The notes: generated by a model from the sequence alone, not told the origin. A stretch of 64,000 nt of DNA from Candidatus Parcubacteria bacterium (GCA_002869165.1 PKTK01000001.1:520724-584723); one strand, 5' to 3'. Shown: positions 41,637 to 49,677, counted from the stretch's first letter. Program-made: numbers and translations.

Positions 41637-41742
41637 AAAAAAGGCTTCTAGCATTTAGCTAAAGCCCTACAAACAAATAAAATAAAGACTTTTCAAGCTA
41701 AATGCCAAAAGCCATTCCCGCGTTATGCTTTATTTTATTAAA
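41637..41742 (-). promoter_or_regulatory. Transcription attenuator in the alaS leader
   Basis: In minus-strand RNA order there are four strands: 1 AATAAAATAAAG (41728-41739), 2 GCATTTAGCT (41696-41705), 3 CTTTATTTTATT (41676-41687) and 4 AGCTAAATGC (41651-41660). Strands 1-3 (12 bp) and 2-4 (10 bp) are perfectly complementary. Strand 4 is also part of an intrinsic terminator (GGCTT-TAGC / GCTA-G-AAGCC, 41643-41666, then six U). 2-4 pairing excludes the terminator. Strand 2 overlaps the stop of the leader ORF. Confidence 0.65.
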
Positions 41743-41766
41743 ACCGTTATATTTATTGTATTTCAT
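41698..41766 (-). CDS. Predicted alaS leader peptide (22 aa)
   Basis: The ATG at 41766 lies at the predicted transcript start (about 41767), so it would be translated from a leaderless mRNA. The reading frame runs through strand 1 and ends with ATT-TAG inside strand 2 of the attenuator. It has Ala codons at positions 16 (GCG) and 19 (GCT), spelled NAGMAFGI at the end. A ribosome waiting at GCG would leave strand 2 free; one that reaches the stop would cover it. Confidence 0.55.
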   Translation of the reverse strand: MKYNKYNGFNKIKHNAGMAFGI

Positions 41767-41773
41767 AGAAATT

Positions 41774-41802
41774 AGTATATATTAAATCCCCTAAAAATGC
41801 AA
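41774..41802 (-). promoter_or_regulatory. Promoter of alaS
   Basis: Minus strand TTGCAT (41797-41802), 17 bp, TATACT (41774-41779). Confidence 0.65.
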
Positions 41803-41806
41803 ATTA

Positions 41807-41834
41807 AAAAGACTGGTCAAAATCTCCAGTCTTT
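41807..41834 (-). terminator. Intrinsic terminator
   Basis: AAAAGACTGG / CCAGTCTTTT; ends the 41843 gene immediately before the alaS promoter. Confidence 0.85.
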
Positions 41835-41842
41835 TATATTTC

Positions 41843-42226
41843 TTATAAATCGATTACAACGAATCTTTTATTCCCTCCACTGGCCACTCCAGCGCTCTTT
41901 GATGCATCATTGTTGATTGTCATTGCAAGTGCCCTGGAAGCAAATCCAGATATATCTTTGTTTGGGTCATAGCACTCATACCATACGCTTTTGAGCCCGT
42001 CTTCACTAAAAGTAAAGACAAGTTCCTCGCTTGCATACTGAAGCGTCATCTGCTCTCTGTTTGCCTGACACCCAGCAGGATCGGCAATACCCATTTTTTC
42101 ACATACCTGTTCTGGTGTGTCACCGACAACAAGGTCAAAGACTTTGTCATAATCCAAAGCACCTCCAGCAAAAACTGGTACAGATAAACCAAAAACAAAA
42201 GCTACTACTAAAATCACTTTTTTCAT
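41843..42226 (-). CDS. Secreted hypothetical protein (127 aa)
   Basis: AAAGGAGGTGAGCG precedes the ATG, an almost full anti-16S match. Signal peptide at 1-20 (VFAGG). The mature protein has VVGDTPEQVCEKMGIADPAGC, a pattern like SmpA/BamE-type small exported proteins, with Cys pairs that could form disulphides. Own terminator. No firm family. Confidence 0.65.
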   Translation of the reverse strand: MKKVILVVAFVFGLSVPVFAGGALDYDKVFDLVVGDTPEQVCEKMGIADPAGCQANREQMTLQYASEELVFTFSEDGLKSVWYECYDPNKDISGFASRALAMTINNDASKSAGVASGGNKRFVVIDL

Positions 42227-42314
42227 CGCTCACCTCCTTTGCTTAAAATAACAATTTTATTGGAAAAATTCCAAAATACATCTAAAAATTATCATTTGAA
42301 GGCTTTTTTGTCAA

Positions 42315-42346
42315 CAAAAAACTCAAGCGCTAATTACTTGAGTTTT
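42315..42346 (-). terminator. Intrinsic terminator
   Basis: AAAACTCAAG / CTTGAGTTTT with the minus-strand T run TTTTTTGTT; follows the small frame at 42358-42447. Confidence 0.8.
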
Positions 42347-42357
42347 AAAAAGAGGTC

Positions 42358-42447
42358 TTAGAATGGTAAAGTAATTTGGCCATTAACCATCATCAACATA
42401 GCTGTACAAAGTAAAGCAATCAAAGCAATGCCAAAATCCTTGCTCAT
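42358..42447 (-). CDS. Possible 29-residue membrane peptide
   Basis: MSKDFGIALIALLCTAML and a short tail form a single hydrophobic helix. The frame ends 12 bp before a terminator and lies in an otherwise empty 380-bp gap. There is no clear Shine-Dalgarno. Resembles small membrane peptides, but the evidence is only position and hydrophobicity. Confidence 0.35.
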   Translation of the reverse strand: MSKDFGIALIALLCTAMLMMVNGQITLPF

Positions 42448-42527
42448 TTTATAGACAGTTTTATTAAGTTTAATATTAGATAATATATTAATAATATATC
42501 AACATTATACCATAAATAAATATTTTT

Positions 42528-42560
42528 AACAAAAACCGTCAACTTTTATAGCGACGGTTT
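42528..42560 (-). terminator. Intrinsic terminator
   Basis: AACCGTC / GACGGTT with the minus-strand run TTTTTGTT; about 55 bp beyond the stop of the 42614 gene. Confidence 0.75.
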
Positions 42561-42613
42561 AAAAATTACTATATTTTAAAGACTTATATATTCCACCCAA
42601 CTAAACTCAACTT

Positions 42614-42865
42614 TTAAAGTCTTTCAATTTCTTTTGTTTTAATTTTTGAGATTGTTTCTGAGACTAAGTAAGCTGCATGCAAGGCCGACATGGCTTTTTT
42701 TTGAAAATCCACGCCCTCTATGTAGCTACTAGGGCACGATTTTCGAAAAAGATTAAATCTTGCATAAAATCCTTCTTTTATTTGCTCCAACTCTTCTATA
42801 CTTCCTGCACTAAACTCACAAATCTTTTTTCCGCCCTCTTCTATACAAACTTTGTATTCTGGCAT
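42614..42865 (-). CDS. Hypothetical protein (83 aa)
   Basis: The ATG at 42865 (MPEYKVCIEEGGKKICEF) is chosen because AAGGAGAGAT sits just before it. Small soluble protein: N-terminal beta hairpin with two Cys, then helices (EELEQIKEGFYARFNLF). It overlaps no other gene and is followed by a terminator. Family not recognised. Confidence 0.55.
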   Translation of the reverse strand: MPEYKVCIEEGGKKICEFSAGSIEELEQIKEGFYARFNLFRKSCPSSYIEGVDFQKKAMSALHAAYLVSETISKIKTKEIERL

Positions 42866-42894
42866 GGATCTCTCCTTTTCACTTTTATAAAAGA

Positions 42895-44100
42895 TCAATT
42901 TTCAAAAATTTTGCCAATATCACTTTTTTTAAATTTTTCTGCTCGAGCGAATCTATCAAAATAATATTCGGTTTTTAGCCTGGCTTTGTTATTCCCAATT
43001 GCTTCAAGTATACATTCGAGGCTTCTCTTCTTGAATCTGTCTCTATATTTCTTTTCTAAGTTCTCGCTTAAATCTCTTAGCTTCTTTGATCTTTGTTTTA
43101 TCACTTTCACATCTACTTGTCCGGGCATTGAATAAGCTGGGGTTCTCTCATGAGCGGAAAATGAAAATACATGAATCTTGGAAAACTGCATTGCCTGACA
43201 AAATTCATAAGTCTCCAGAAGGTCACCGTCCTCTTCTCCAGGAAAACCAACAATCACATCAGTAGTAATAGCAATATCGGGAATCTTAGATCTTAGATCA
43301 TAAACCTTATTTTTAAAATCTTCTAATCTATAAGGCCTGTTCATGAGTTTCAAAATCTTGTCACAACCAGACTGAAGTGGAATATGGAGATGATTGCAAA
43401 TCTTTTTTTCTTTCTTGATCAACTCAATTAATTCATCACTAACTTCATTTATTTCAATTGAGCTTAACCTTATTCTACCTAAATCTTTTATTTCTAAAAT
43501 GTCATTGATTAAATCAATTAACTTGTACTCACTATCATGCCCATAAAGCCCGAGGTGAATTCCTGACAATACTATCTCCCTATATCCTTCTTGAACTGCT
43601 TTTTTAATTTCTAACAAAACATCCTCTCTTTTTCGACTACTTAATCCGCCTCTTGTATATGGGATAATACAGTATGAACAAAACTGCTCGCAACCGTCTT
43701 GCACCTTGATAAAATATCTTGATCTAGTCTGCTGACTTAAGTCCGAATCATGAGAATAGCTATGTGAAGTGCCTAAAATAAATTCCTCTAAAGTACTATG
43801 GTCTTTGGTATCCAAGATAAAATCAACCCCCAATTTTTCACTATCAATTTCAGACACTCTTGGCCAACAACCAGCCAAAATTATCTTTGCCTTGGGATTT
43901 TCTTTCTTGGCTTTAGTGATCATGCGTCTATTTTTGGTTACTGCGCTATGAGTTACTGAGCAGGTGTAAACAATCGCATACTCAGCATTTTCTTTCGTTT
44001 CTTTTAAATTCCCCAGACTCAAAGCCGACCCTAGCTTCCCAGCGTCATACTGATTCACCTTGCATCCAAGTGAGTATAATTTGTAAGTATTTTTTTTCAT
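42895..44100 (-). CDS. mtaB: MiaB-family tRNA methylthiotransferase (MtaB-like)
   Basis: 401 residues. N-terminal UPF0004 domain with three cysteines for the second cluster (SLGCKVNQYD, VYTCSVTH, LAGCWPRVS). Radical SAM motif C-x3-C-x2-C in GCEQFCSYCIIPYTRG (about 133-148), then LHIPLQSGCDKILKLMNR and TTDVIVGFPGE. The N-terminal NQYDAGKL form is typical of MtaB, which makes ms2t6A37 from t6A37; this fits tsaB in the same window. Confidence 0.92.
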   Translation of the reverse strand: MKKNTYKLYSLGCKVNQYDAGKLGSALSLGNLKETKENAEYAIVYTCSVTHSAVTKNRRMITKAKKENPKAKIILAGCWPRVSEIDSEKLGVDFILDTKDHSTLEEFILGTSHSYSHDSDLSQQTRSRYFIKVQDGCEQFCSYCIIPYTRGGLSSRKREDVLLEIKKAVQEGYREIVLSGIHLGLYGHDSEYKLIDLINDILEIKDLGRIRLSSIEINEVSDELIELIKKEKKICNHLHIPLQSGCDKILKLMNRPYRLEDFKNKVYDLRSKIPDIAITTDVIVGFPGEEDGDLLETYEFCQAMQFSKIHVFSFSAHERTPAYSMPGQVDVKVIKQRSKKLRDLSENLEKKYRDRFKKRSLECILEAIGNNKARLKTEYYFDRFARAEKFKKSDIGKIFEN

Positions 44101-44128
44101 AATAAACTATATTTACATACCCCATTTT

Positions 44129-44355
44129 TGTCATTTCGAACGCAAGTGAGACAAGGTGCCTGTGGTGAATCCCTTCGCAGTTTTAAGCCGTCACATCTAA
44201 GGGATCCCCGCCTGAATGTATTCATTTCGGGCAGGTCTCTAGTCGCTTCACTCTCTACGAGATGACAACTAAGATAAAGTATTCTTAATTCTTAATTCTT
44301 AATTCTTAAAACCCCTCCCCGCTTCGCGGGACTCCCCTTTAAAAAAGGGGAGAAT
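44129..44355. repeat. Composite repeat: TGTCAT element, ATTCTTA heptamers, CTCCCC hairpins
   Basis: TGTCATTTCGAACG...ACGAGATGACA (44129-44267), four ATTCTTA units (44279-44308), then CCCCTCCCCGC-TTC-GCGGGACTCCCC and AAAGGGGAG hairpins (44312-44355) up to the ABC-F stop. Same order and orientation as at 39427-39604. Confidence 0.75.
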
Positions 44356-44367
44356 TTTCTTAATTCT

Positions 44368-46122
44368 TCAATATTCATAAGCCAAACTCATCCATTCTGA
44401 TTCCATATCAATGATAATTTGTTCAAGCTCTTTGAGTCTATTTTGTTTTTCCAGATCAATGCTAGTTGGATTTTCTAGAAAAAAACCTATGAGCTCATCT
44501 TTTTCTTTTTTTAAATCTTCTAGATTTTTTTCAATTCTTTGCATTTGTCTGGCATTTTTCTTGCTTTTTTCATATATTGCTTTGCGTTCTTCTTTTTTCT
44601 TGTTCTCTTCTTTTTTCTTCTCTTCTGTTTTCTTGATCTTCAATTCATCAAGCAGTCTTTCTAGATATTCAATATAATCTCCATACAATCTTTTAATACG
44701 CCCTTTCTTTACCTCCAAAACTCCCTCAGAAACAATACTGGTAAAAGTTCTATCATGACTAGTAAATATAACCGTAGCATTTGATTCAGCTAGTGCCAAA
44801 GCCAAGGACTCAGCAGTTTCAAAATCAAGATGGTTAGTTGGTTCATCAAGAAGCAATATATCATTCTCCTGTAAGAATATCCCGGCTAGACAAAGCCTAG
44901 CTTTTTCTCCTCCAGACAAAACTGAAATCGGCTTTTTCAAATCCTGCGAAGAAAAAAGAAAATCTCCAGCCATCTTCATCACCTGCTCAATACGAAATAA
45001 ATTTCCAGCTTTGCGCTCCAAATATCTCTCCACAGTTTCTTGTCCGTTCAATTCTCGGCTAATATGTTGCGCGTAATAGGCAATACGTAAATTCTTGGAC
45101 AATCTAATCTTACCAGCAATCGGATCTAATCTTACTGCTAGAGTTTTTAAATAGGTACTTTTTCCTTCTCCATTATCTCCAAGCAAAGCCAAGTGCTCAC
45201 CTCTACTAATCTCCACTTCGATATCACTAGCTACTGATTTGTCTTTATAGCCAATCTCTAAACCAAGATTTCGATAAGCAAAGCCTTTTCGATTTGTTGC
45301 TTCTGGGATTTTTATATTGGCAATTTTCAAAGAATTCTCAATCGCAATCATCTCTATTCTTTTCATTTGCTTTTCTTTAGATTTGGCTTGCTTAGCTTTT
45401 GATGCTTTGGCGCCAAATCTATCGATGAATTTTTGTAATTTAGCTTTTTTCTTGCCTAGTTTTTTATTTATCTTCTGTACCTCTTCTAATTTTTCTCGTT
45501 TAAAAGCCAGATAAGCCTCAAGTCTACCTGGAAAATGATAAGCCTTGCCTCTCTCAATATCAACAACTTCTTTACAAACATTTTTGATAAAACGTCTATC
45601 GTGAGAAATTATCAAACATGCTCCCTTGTAACTAATCAAAAAATTCTCAAGCAGCAACATAGTGGAAAGATCTAAGTAATTGGTTGGCTCATCAAGGAGT
45701 AATAAATTTGGATCAGACAAAAGCATGGCTGTCAGTTTAACTCTCATCTGAAATCCTCCAGAAAGCTCCAATACCTTCATTTCTAATCTTTCATTTTTCA
45801 AATTAAAAATCGAAGCGGTTTTGGCACATTGCCAAGCTTCTTTGTCACTTTTACGTAAAAGATATTCAAGCACGGTTTCATCTTCCAAGAAATCATCTTC
45901 TTGTTCAATTATTCCCAATCTTGTTCCTTCGCTAATAATCACTTCACCTTCATCTGCTTTAGTTATCCTATTAATAATCAACATAAGAGTTGACTTCCCT
46001 GCACCGTTTCTACCAATCAAGGCAATCTTTTGTCTTTCTCCAATACAAAAACTAACCTCATCAAGCACAGCCTGACCGGCAAAAGATTTTTTTATATTTT
46101 GTACTTGTAATAAAACTGACAT
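44368..46122 (-). CDS. ABC-F family ATPase
   Basis: 584 residues from the ATG at 46122 (MSVLLQVQNIKKSF). Two ABC domains: Walker A GRNGAGKST (about 36) and GDNGEGKST (about 315), signatures LSGGFQMRV and LSGGEKARL, Walker B LLLLDEPTNYLDL and ILLLDEPTNHLDF. A charged linker (about 205-265) and a coiled-coil tail (about 520-584) match Uup/EttA-type translation factors that act on the ribosome, with no membrane domain. Which ABC-F subtype is unclear. Confidence 0.93.
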   Translation of the reverse strand: MSVLLQVQNIKKSFAGQAVLDEVSFCIGERQKIALIGRNGAGKSTLMLIINRITKADEGEVIISEGTRLGIIEQEDDFLEDETVLEYLLRKSDKEAWQCAKTASIFNLKNERLEMKVLELSGGFQMRVKLTAMLLSDPNLLLLDEPTNYLDLSTMLLLENFLISYKGACLIISHDRRFIKNVCKEVVDIERGKAYHFPGRLEAYLAFKREKLEEVQKINKKLGKKKAKLQKFIDRFGAKASKAKQAKSKEKQMKRIEMIAIENSLKIANIKIPEATNRKGFAYRNLGLEIGYKDKSVASDIEVEISRGEHLALLGDNGEGKSTYLKTLAVRLDPIAGKIRLSKNLRIAYYAQHISRELNGQETVERYLERKAGNLFRIEQVMKMAGDFLFSSQDLKKPISVLSGGEKARLCLAGIFLQENDILLLDEPTNHLDFETAESLALALAESNATVIFTSHDRTFTSIVSEGVLEVKKGRIKRLYGDYIEYLERLLDELKIKKTEEKKKEENKKKEERKAIYEKSKKNARQMQRIEKNLEDLKKEKDELIGFFLENPTSIDLEKQNRLKELEQIIIDMESEWMSLAYEY

Positions 46123-46292
46123 ATTTTTCACGTATCATGAATCACAAATCACATAACACATAAAATGCTTTAAACTTTAACATTTAGTCTCTTTCTCTTG
46201 TTTTAAAAAGGAGAACAAGGGGGAGTAAAATAAATTTTTATTTACCAAAAACCAATCTCCTTTAATACTATAAAAACCAACCAAAAGGGTCA

Positions 46293-46324
46293 AGAAAAAA
46301 AGAGCTGGTCAAGCGCCAGCTCTT
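46293..46324 (-). terminator. Intrinsic terminator
   Basis: AGAGCTGG / CCAGCTCT with a minus-strand run of seven T; ends the 46812-46336 pair. Confidence 0.85.
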
Positions 46325-46335
46325 ATAAAAAATTA

Positions 46336-46566
46336 TTAAGTAAACACTTTTTCTTTTTTGTGCCCTTTTATAATCATGCAAAGATCGCCTTTTTTATCAA
46401 CTAATAAAGTCATCCGAACAGGATAAAATCCTGTTTTATTTTCATTAGCCTCTTTTGTAACAAAAACTTTCTCAACGACCTCCGCTTCATTTTTCTTTAA
46501 GCCTGATATTTTTATAGCGACTTCTTTTTCTGTTTTTATTTCTTTCACAATCTTATCAAGCAACAT
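46336..46566 (-). CDS. Hypothetical protein (76 aa)
   Basis: Second gene of a two-gene unit, 6 bp after 46573-46812. A weak AAGTTAAG precedes the ATG, so translation may be coupled. Basic, beta-rich (EVAIKISGLKKNEAEVVEKVFV, PVRMTLLVDKKGDLCMIIK). Family not recognised. Confidence 0.5.
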   Translation of the reverse strand: MLLDKIVKEIKTEKEVAIKISGLKKNEAEVVEKVFVTKEANENKTGFYPVRMTLLVDKKGDLCMIIKGHKKEKVFT

Positions 46567-46572
46567 CTTAAC

Positions 46573-46812
46573 TTAGCTTTCGTTTTCTCTTAAATCATAC
46601 CAACTCTTAAATGCTCCATTTAAAAAAATTTCATTCTGTAACTCCAATTGAATACTTGGATGACGGCTAAAGATTGATACTTGTGAATAATCACCCATAT
46701 TCTTATAAAATACACTATAGTCGGTTCGTTTTAGATCAATAGACCCCAATGAAGCTTTAAAAAATCCTAATTCCTTATTTGGAACATTCAATATAATAGC
46801 TTCATTTTCCAT
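46573..46812 (-). CDS. Hypothetical protein (79 aa)
   Basis: AAGGAGGGAAAA precedes the ATG and a promoter lies at 46859-46887. Soluble mixed protein (ILNVPNKELGFFKASLGSIDL). Diverges from gyrB. No family recognised. Confidence 0.5.
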   Translation of the reverse strand: MENEAIILNVPNKELGFFKASLGSIDLKRTDYSVFYKNMGDYSQVSIFSRHPSIQLELQNEIFLNGAFKSWYDLRENES

Positions 46813-46858
46813 TTTTCCCTCCTTTTATTAAGTTTAAAAGTAACATATTTATGCAATA

Positions 46859-46887
46859 TATTTAATACATTTTTCTATTTTTGTCAA
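46859..46887 (-). promoter_or_regulatory. Promoter of the 46812-46336 pair
   Basis: Minus strand TTGACA (46882-46887), 17 bp, TAAATA (46859-46864). Confidence 0.7.
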
Positions 46888-46898
46888 ATCACCTAAAC

Positions 46899-46966
46899 TT
46901 GCAAATAGCCTATTTTTTTGTTAAAATAGAAGTATAAATACCCAAAAAATTGGGTATGATTTTTTG
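46899..46966 (+). promoter_or_regulatory. Promoter and leader hairpin of gyrB
   Basis: TTGCAA (46899-46904), 17 bp, TAAAAT (46922-46927). About 4 nt after the predicted start, ATACCCAA-AAAA-TTGGGTAT (46938-46957) forms a perfect hairpin followed by GATTTTTTG, like an early terminator 30 bp before the gene. Confidence 0.5.
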
Positions 46967-46994
46967 ATTATATAAATAAAATTCAAATACAAAT

Positions 46995-49013
46995 ATGGCT
47001 AAAAAAGAAGAAAAAAAAGTAATAAAGAAAAAATCAGACTACGGCGCTGAGGCGATTACAGTTTTGGAGGGACTGGATCCAGTAAGAAAAAGACCAGGTA
47101 TGTACATTGGCTCAACAGCTAGCTCTGGACTACATCATTTAATCTGGGAAGTAGTAGATAACGGCTTTGATGAAGCTATGGCTGGACACGCTGATACTGT
47201 CACTATTACCCTACAAGAGGATGGCATGGTTCGAGTAGAGGATAATGGGCGTGGTATCCCAGTTGACAAACACAAAGTAACTGGTGTATCTGCACTTGAA
47301 ACAGTTTTAACCAAACTTCACGCTGGTGGTAAATTTGGTGGCGAAGGATCAGGCTACAAAGTATCTGGTGGTCTTCACGGTGTTGGTGTATCAGTAGTAA
47401 ATGCTCTATCAAAACACTTAAAAGCCGAAGTACACCGAGATGGTAAAATCTGGACCCAGGAATACAAAATTGGCAAACCAAAAGGAAAAATCAAATCAGC
47501 TGGCACCACCAAAAAAACTGGAACTGTTATCACCTTTTTGCCAGATGACAGTATTTTTACTGAAACCGAATTCAAATGGGGCACCATTCTAGACCATCTA
47601 AGAAGACAAGCATATCTAACCAAGGGAGTAACTGTTAATATTCACGACCGCAGAAAAGAACATAGCCAAAAAGATTATTCATTTTATTTCGAAGGTGGTG
47701 TTCTTTCTTACATCAAAAATTTAAACTTAAATAAAACTGTAAAAAACCCAACTATTTTCTATGTTGAAAAAGAAATTGAGAACTCAAAGATTGAAATAGC
47801 ACTCCAATACAACGATGAGTACAATGAAACTGTTCTACCTTTTGCCAATAATATCCCAAATCCAGAAGGTGGTACCCACCTAGTTGGCTTTAGAACTGCT
47901 CTAACAAGAACTCTCAATTCATATGCTAGAAATCAAAAGCTTCTCAAAGAAAAAGACGAAAACCTAGCCGGTGAAGATGTTCGAGAAGGCTTAACTGCAA
48001 TTGTTTAAGTTAAGCTAACCGAACCACAATTTGAAGGGCAAACAAAAGGAAAACTGGGAAACGCTGAAGTAAAAACTCAAGTTGAACAAATATTCGGTGA
48101 ATCTTTTGCAACGTTTTTAGAAGAACACCCCAAAGAAGCAGAAGCAATCATTGGTAAATGTATCGTAGCCTCTCAAGCTCGTATTGCTGCAAGAACTGCC
48201 AGAGCTTCTATTCTACGAAAAGGCGCTCTAGATGGTATTACTCTACCAGGTAAACTAGCTGACTGTTCTAGCCGAAAAGCCGAGGAGTCTGAAATATTTA
48301 TCGTGGAGGGCGACTCCGCTGGAGGTTCTGCCAAACAAGGACGTGATAGAAAATTCCAGGCCATCCTACCCCTACGTGGTAAGATTCTAAACGTAGAAAG
48401 AGCTAGATTAGATAAAATGCTTGCCAATAACGAAATTAAAAATCTAGTAATTGCACTAGGTACAAACATCAATGATCAATTTGATATAGAAAAACTCAGA
48501 TATCATAGAATCGTGATCATGACAGATGCTGATGTTGATGGTGCTCATATCAGAACCTTACTATTAACCCTTTTCTTTAGACACTTTAATGAATTAGTGG
48601 CTGCTGGACATCTTTACATCGCCCAACCACCACTATATCAAGTCAAAAAAGGTGCCAAAGTAGAATACGCTTATTCTGAAGCTGAAAAAGAAAAAATTAT
48701 TAAATCATTGGGTGGGCACGTAGATGAAGAAGTAAAAGAACTTGAAGAAGGTGAGGAAGAAAACGAAGAAGAAACAAAAAAGAAAGCCAACGCCAGAATC
48801 TCTATTCAGCGATATAAGGGTCTTGGTGAAATGAACCCTGAACAATTATGGGAGACAACTATGGATCCTGAACAACGTGTTATGAGCCAAGTTACCATAG
48901 AAGATGCTGCTTATGCTGATAAAATATTTGATATGCTCATGGGTGGAGATGTTGCTCCAAGAAAACACTTCATTCAAACACATGCTAAGAAGGTTGAAAA
49001 TCTTGATATATAA
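46995..49013 (+). CDS. gyrB: DNA gyrase subunit B, with an in-frame TAA
   Basis: The frame runs from MAKKEEKK at 46995 to 49013 (672 codons) with one interruption: GLTAIV, then TAA at 48006-48008, then VKLTEPQFEGQTKGKLGN. Homologues have Ser there (AVVSVK or AIVSVK). Both halves are well conserved: GHKL ATPase domain (EVVDNGFDEAMAGH, GRGIPVD, GGLHGVGVSVVNALS) before, TOPRIM (VEGDSAGGSAKQ, MTDADVDGAHIRTLL) and the tail (RYKGLGEMNPEQLWETTMDP) after. An essential enzyme should not tolerate loss of TOPRIM, so read-through, suppression or sequence error must be considered. Confidence 0.95.
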
Positions 49014-49074
49014 ATAGCTATTAGCTTCTAGCTTTCAGCTTTTAGAATATAAAACAAAAAAAGGAATCCCATAC

Positions 49075-49110
49075 AAAAGTAGCAATCCACAATTGCTACT
49101 TTTGTTTTAT
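49075..49110 (+). terminator. Terminator of gyrB
   Basis: AAAGTAGCAA / TTGCTACTTT followed by TGTTTTAT. Confidence 0.85.
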
Positions 49111-49112
49111 AT

Positions 49113-49142
49113 AAAAAAGCGGCCTTTATAAGGTCGCTTTAT
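49113..49142 (-). terminator. Intrinsic terminator
   Basis: Minus strand AAAGCGaCC / GGcCGCTTT followed by TTT; ends the small gene 49155-49295. Confidence 0.7.
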
Positions 49143-49154
49143 ATATTACATTTT

Positions 49155-49295
49155 TCATTCTTCCTGAATCTCCTTTTTTTCTGTCTGAACCGAAATAACA
49201 GCACAGGTCATAGCAATGCCCATAATAACACAAGTTGCAATCACTCCACTGTTAAAAACACCCGAGAAAAATATTACTGTAACTACATACTCCAA
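49155..49295 (-). CDS. Small membrane protein with TTG start (46 aa)
   Basis: The frame begins at TTG 49295, with AAGGTG 4 bases before and AGGAGG about 20 bases upstream. Hydrophobic core (YVVTVIFFSGVFNSGVIATC, then VIMGIAMTCAVIS) likely spans the membrane once or twice; acidic/basic tail EKKEIQEE. A terminator follows. It fits the small, Shine-Dalgarno-bearing gene class. No family recognised. Confidence 0.4.
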   Translation of the reverse strand: MEYVVTVIFFSGVFNSGVIATCVIMGIAMTCAVISVQTEKKEIQEE

Positions 49296-49323
49296 TTTTC
49301 ACCTTAAGCAAAATAATCCTCCT

Positions 49324-49677
49324 TTAGCCTTGTTTTTTGAATTGAACCTTGAAGATCGGTTCGTATTTATTTTCATATTGATCAGTAATCTCAATCATCT
49401 CGCCCTTCATTACTTTCGTCAAAGCAGCGTCAGATAAAAGCATCTGATCATTTTCAATATCAAGCTTCAAAGTATCTAAACGTTCAAGTTCTTTTTGAAA
49501 ATCAAGTTTAATATTATCTTCAATCTCCTTTTTTTTCTGCCTAAGCTCTTTTAATGCTTCGACCACTTCTTGAAGTTGTTTTGAATTTGAAAGAGCATCT
49601 CTATACATTGACTTGAGCTCTTTTTGCTCTTTTTTTGTTTCCTGGATCCTGTCAAAGATCTGTTGAATGTTTGCCAT
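49324..49677 (-). CDS. Coiled-coil hypothetical protein (117 aa)
   Basis: The ATG at 49677 (MANIQQIFDRI) is preferred, with no Shine-Dalgarno. Almost the whole protein is a Lys/Glu/Gln-rich coiled coil (residues 5-80), ending in a small beta part (NKYEPIFKVQFKKQ). Follows the 50391 regulator by about 60 bp in the same direction. Function unknown. Confidence 0.65.
   Translation of the reverse strand: MANIQQIFDRIQETKKEQKELKSMYRDALSNSKQLQEVVEALKELRQKKKEIEDNIKLDFQKELERLDTLKLDIENDQMLLSDAALTKVMKGEMIEITDQYENKYEPIFKVQFKKQG

Noticed and set aside
41643..41766. T-box riboswitch for alaS
   Set aside because: The conserved T-box antiterminator sequence (GGTGG...CGCGG type) and stem I are not present; the fold is better explained by a leader peptide.
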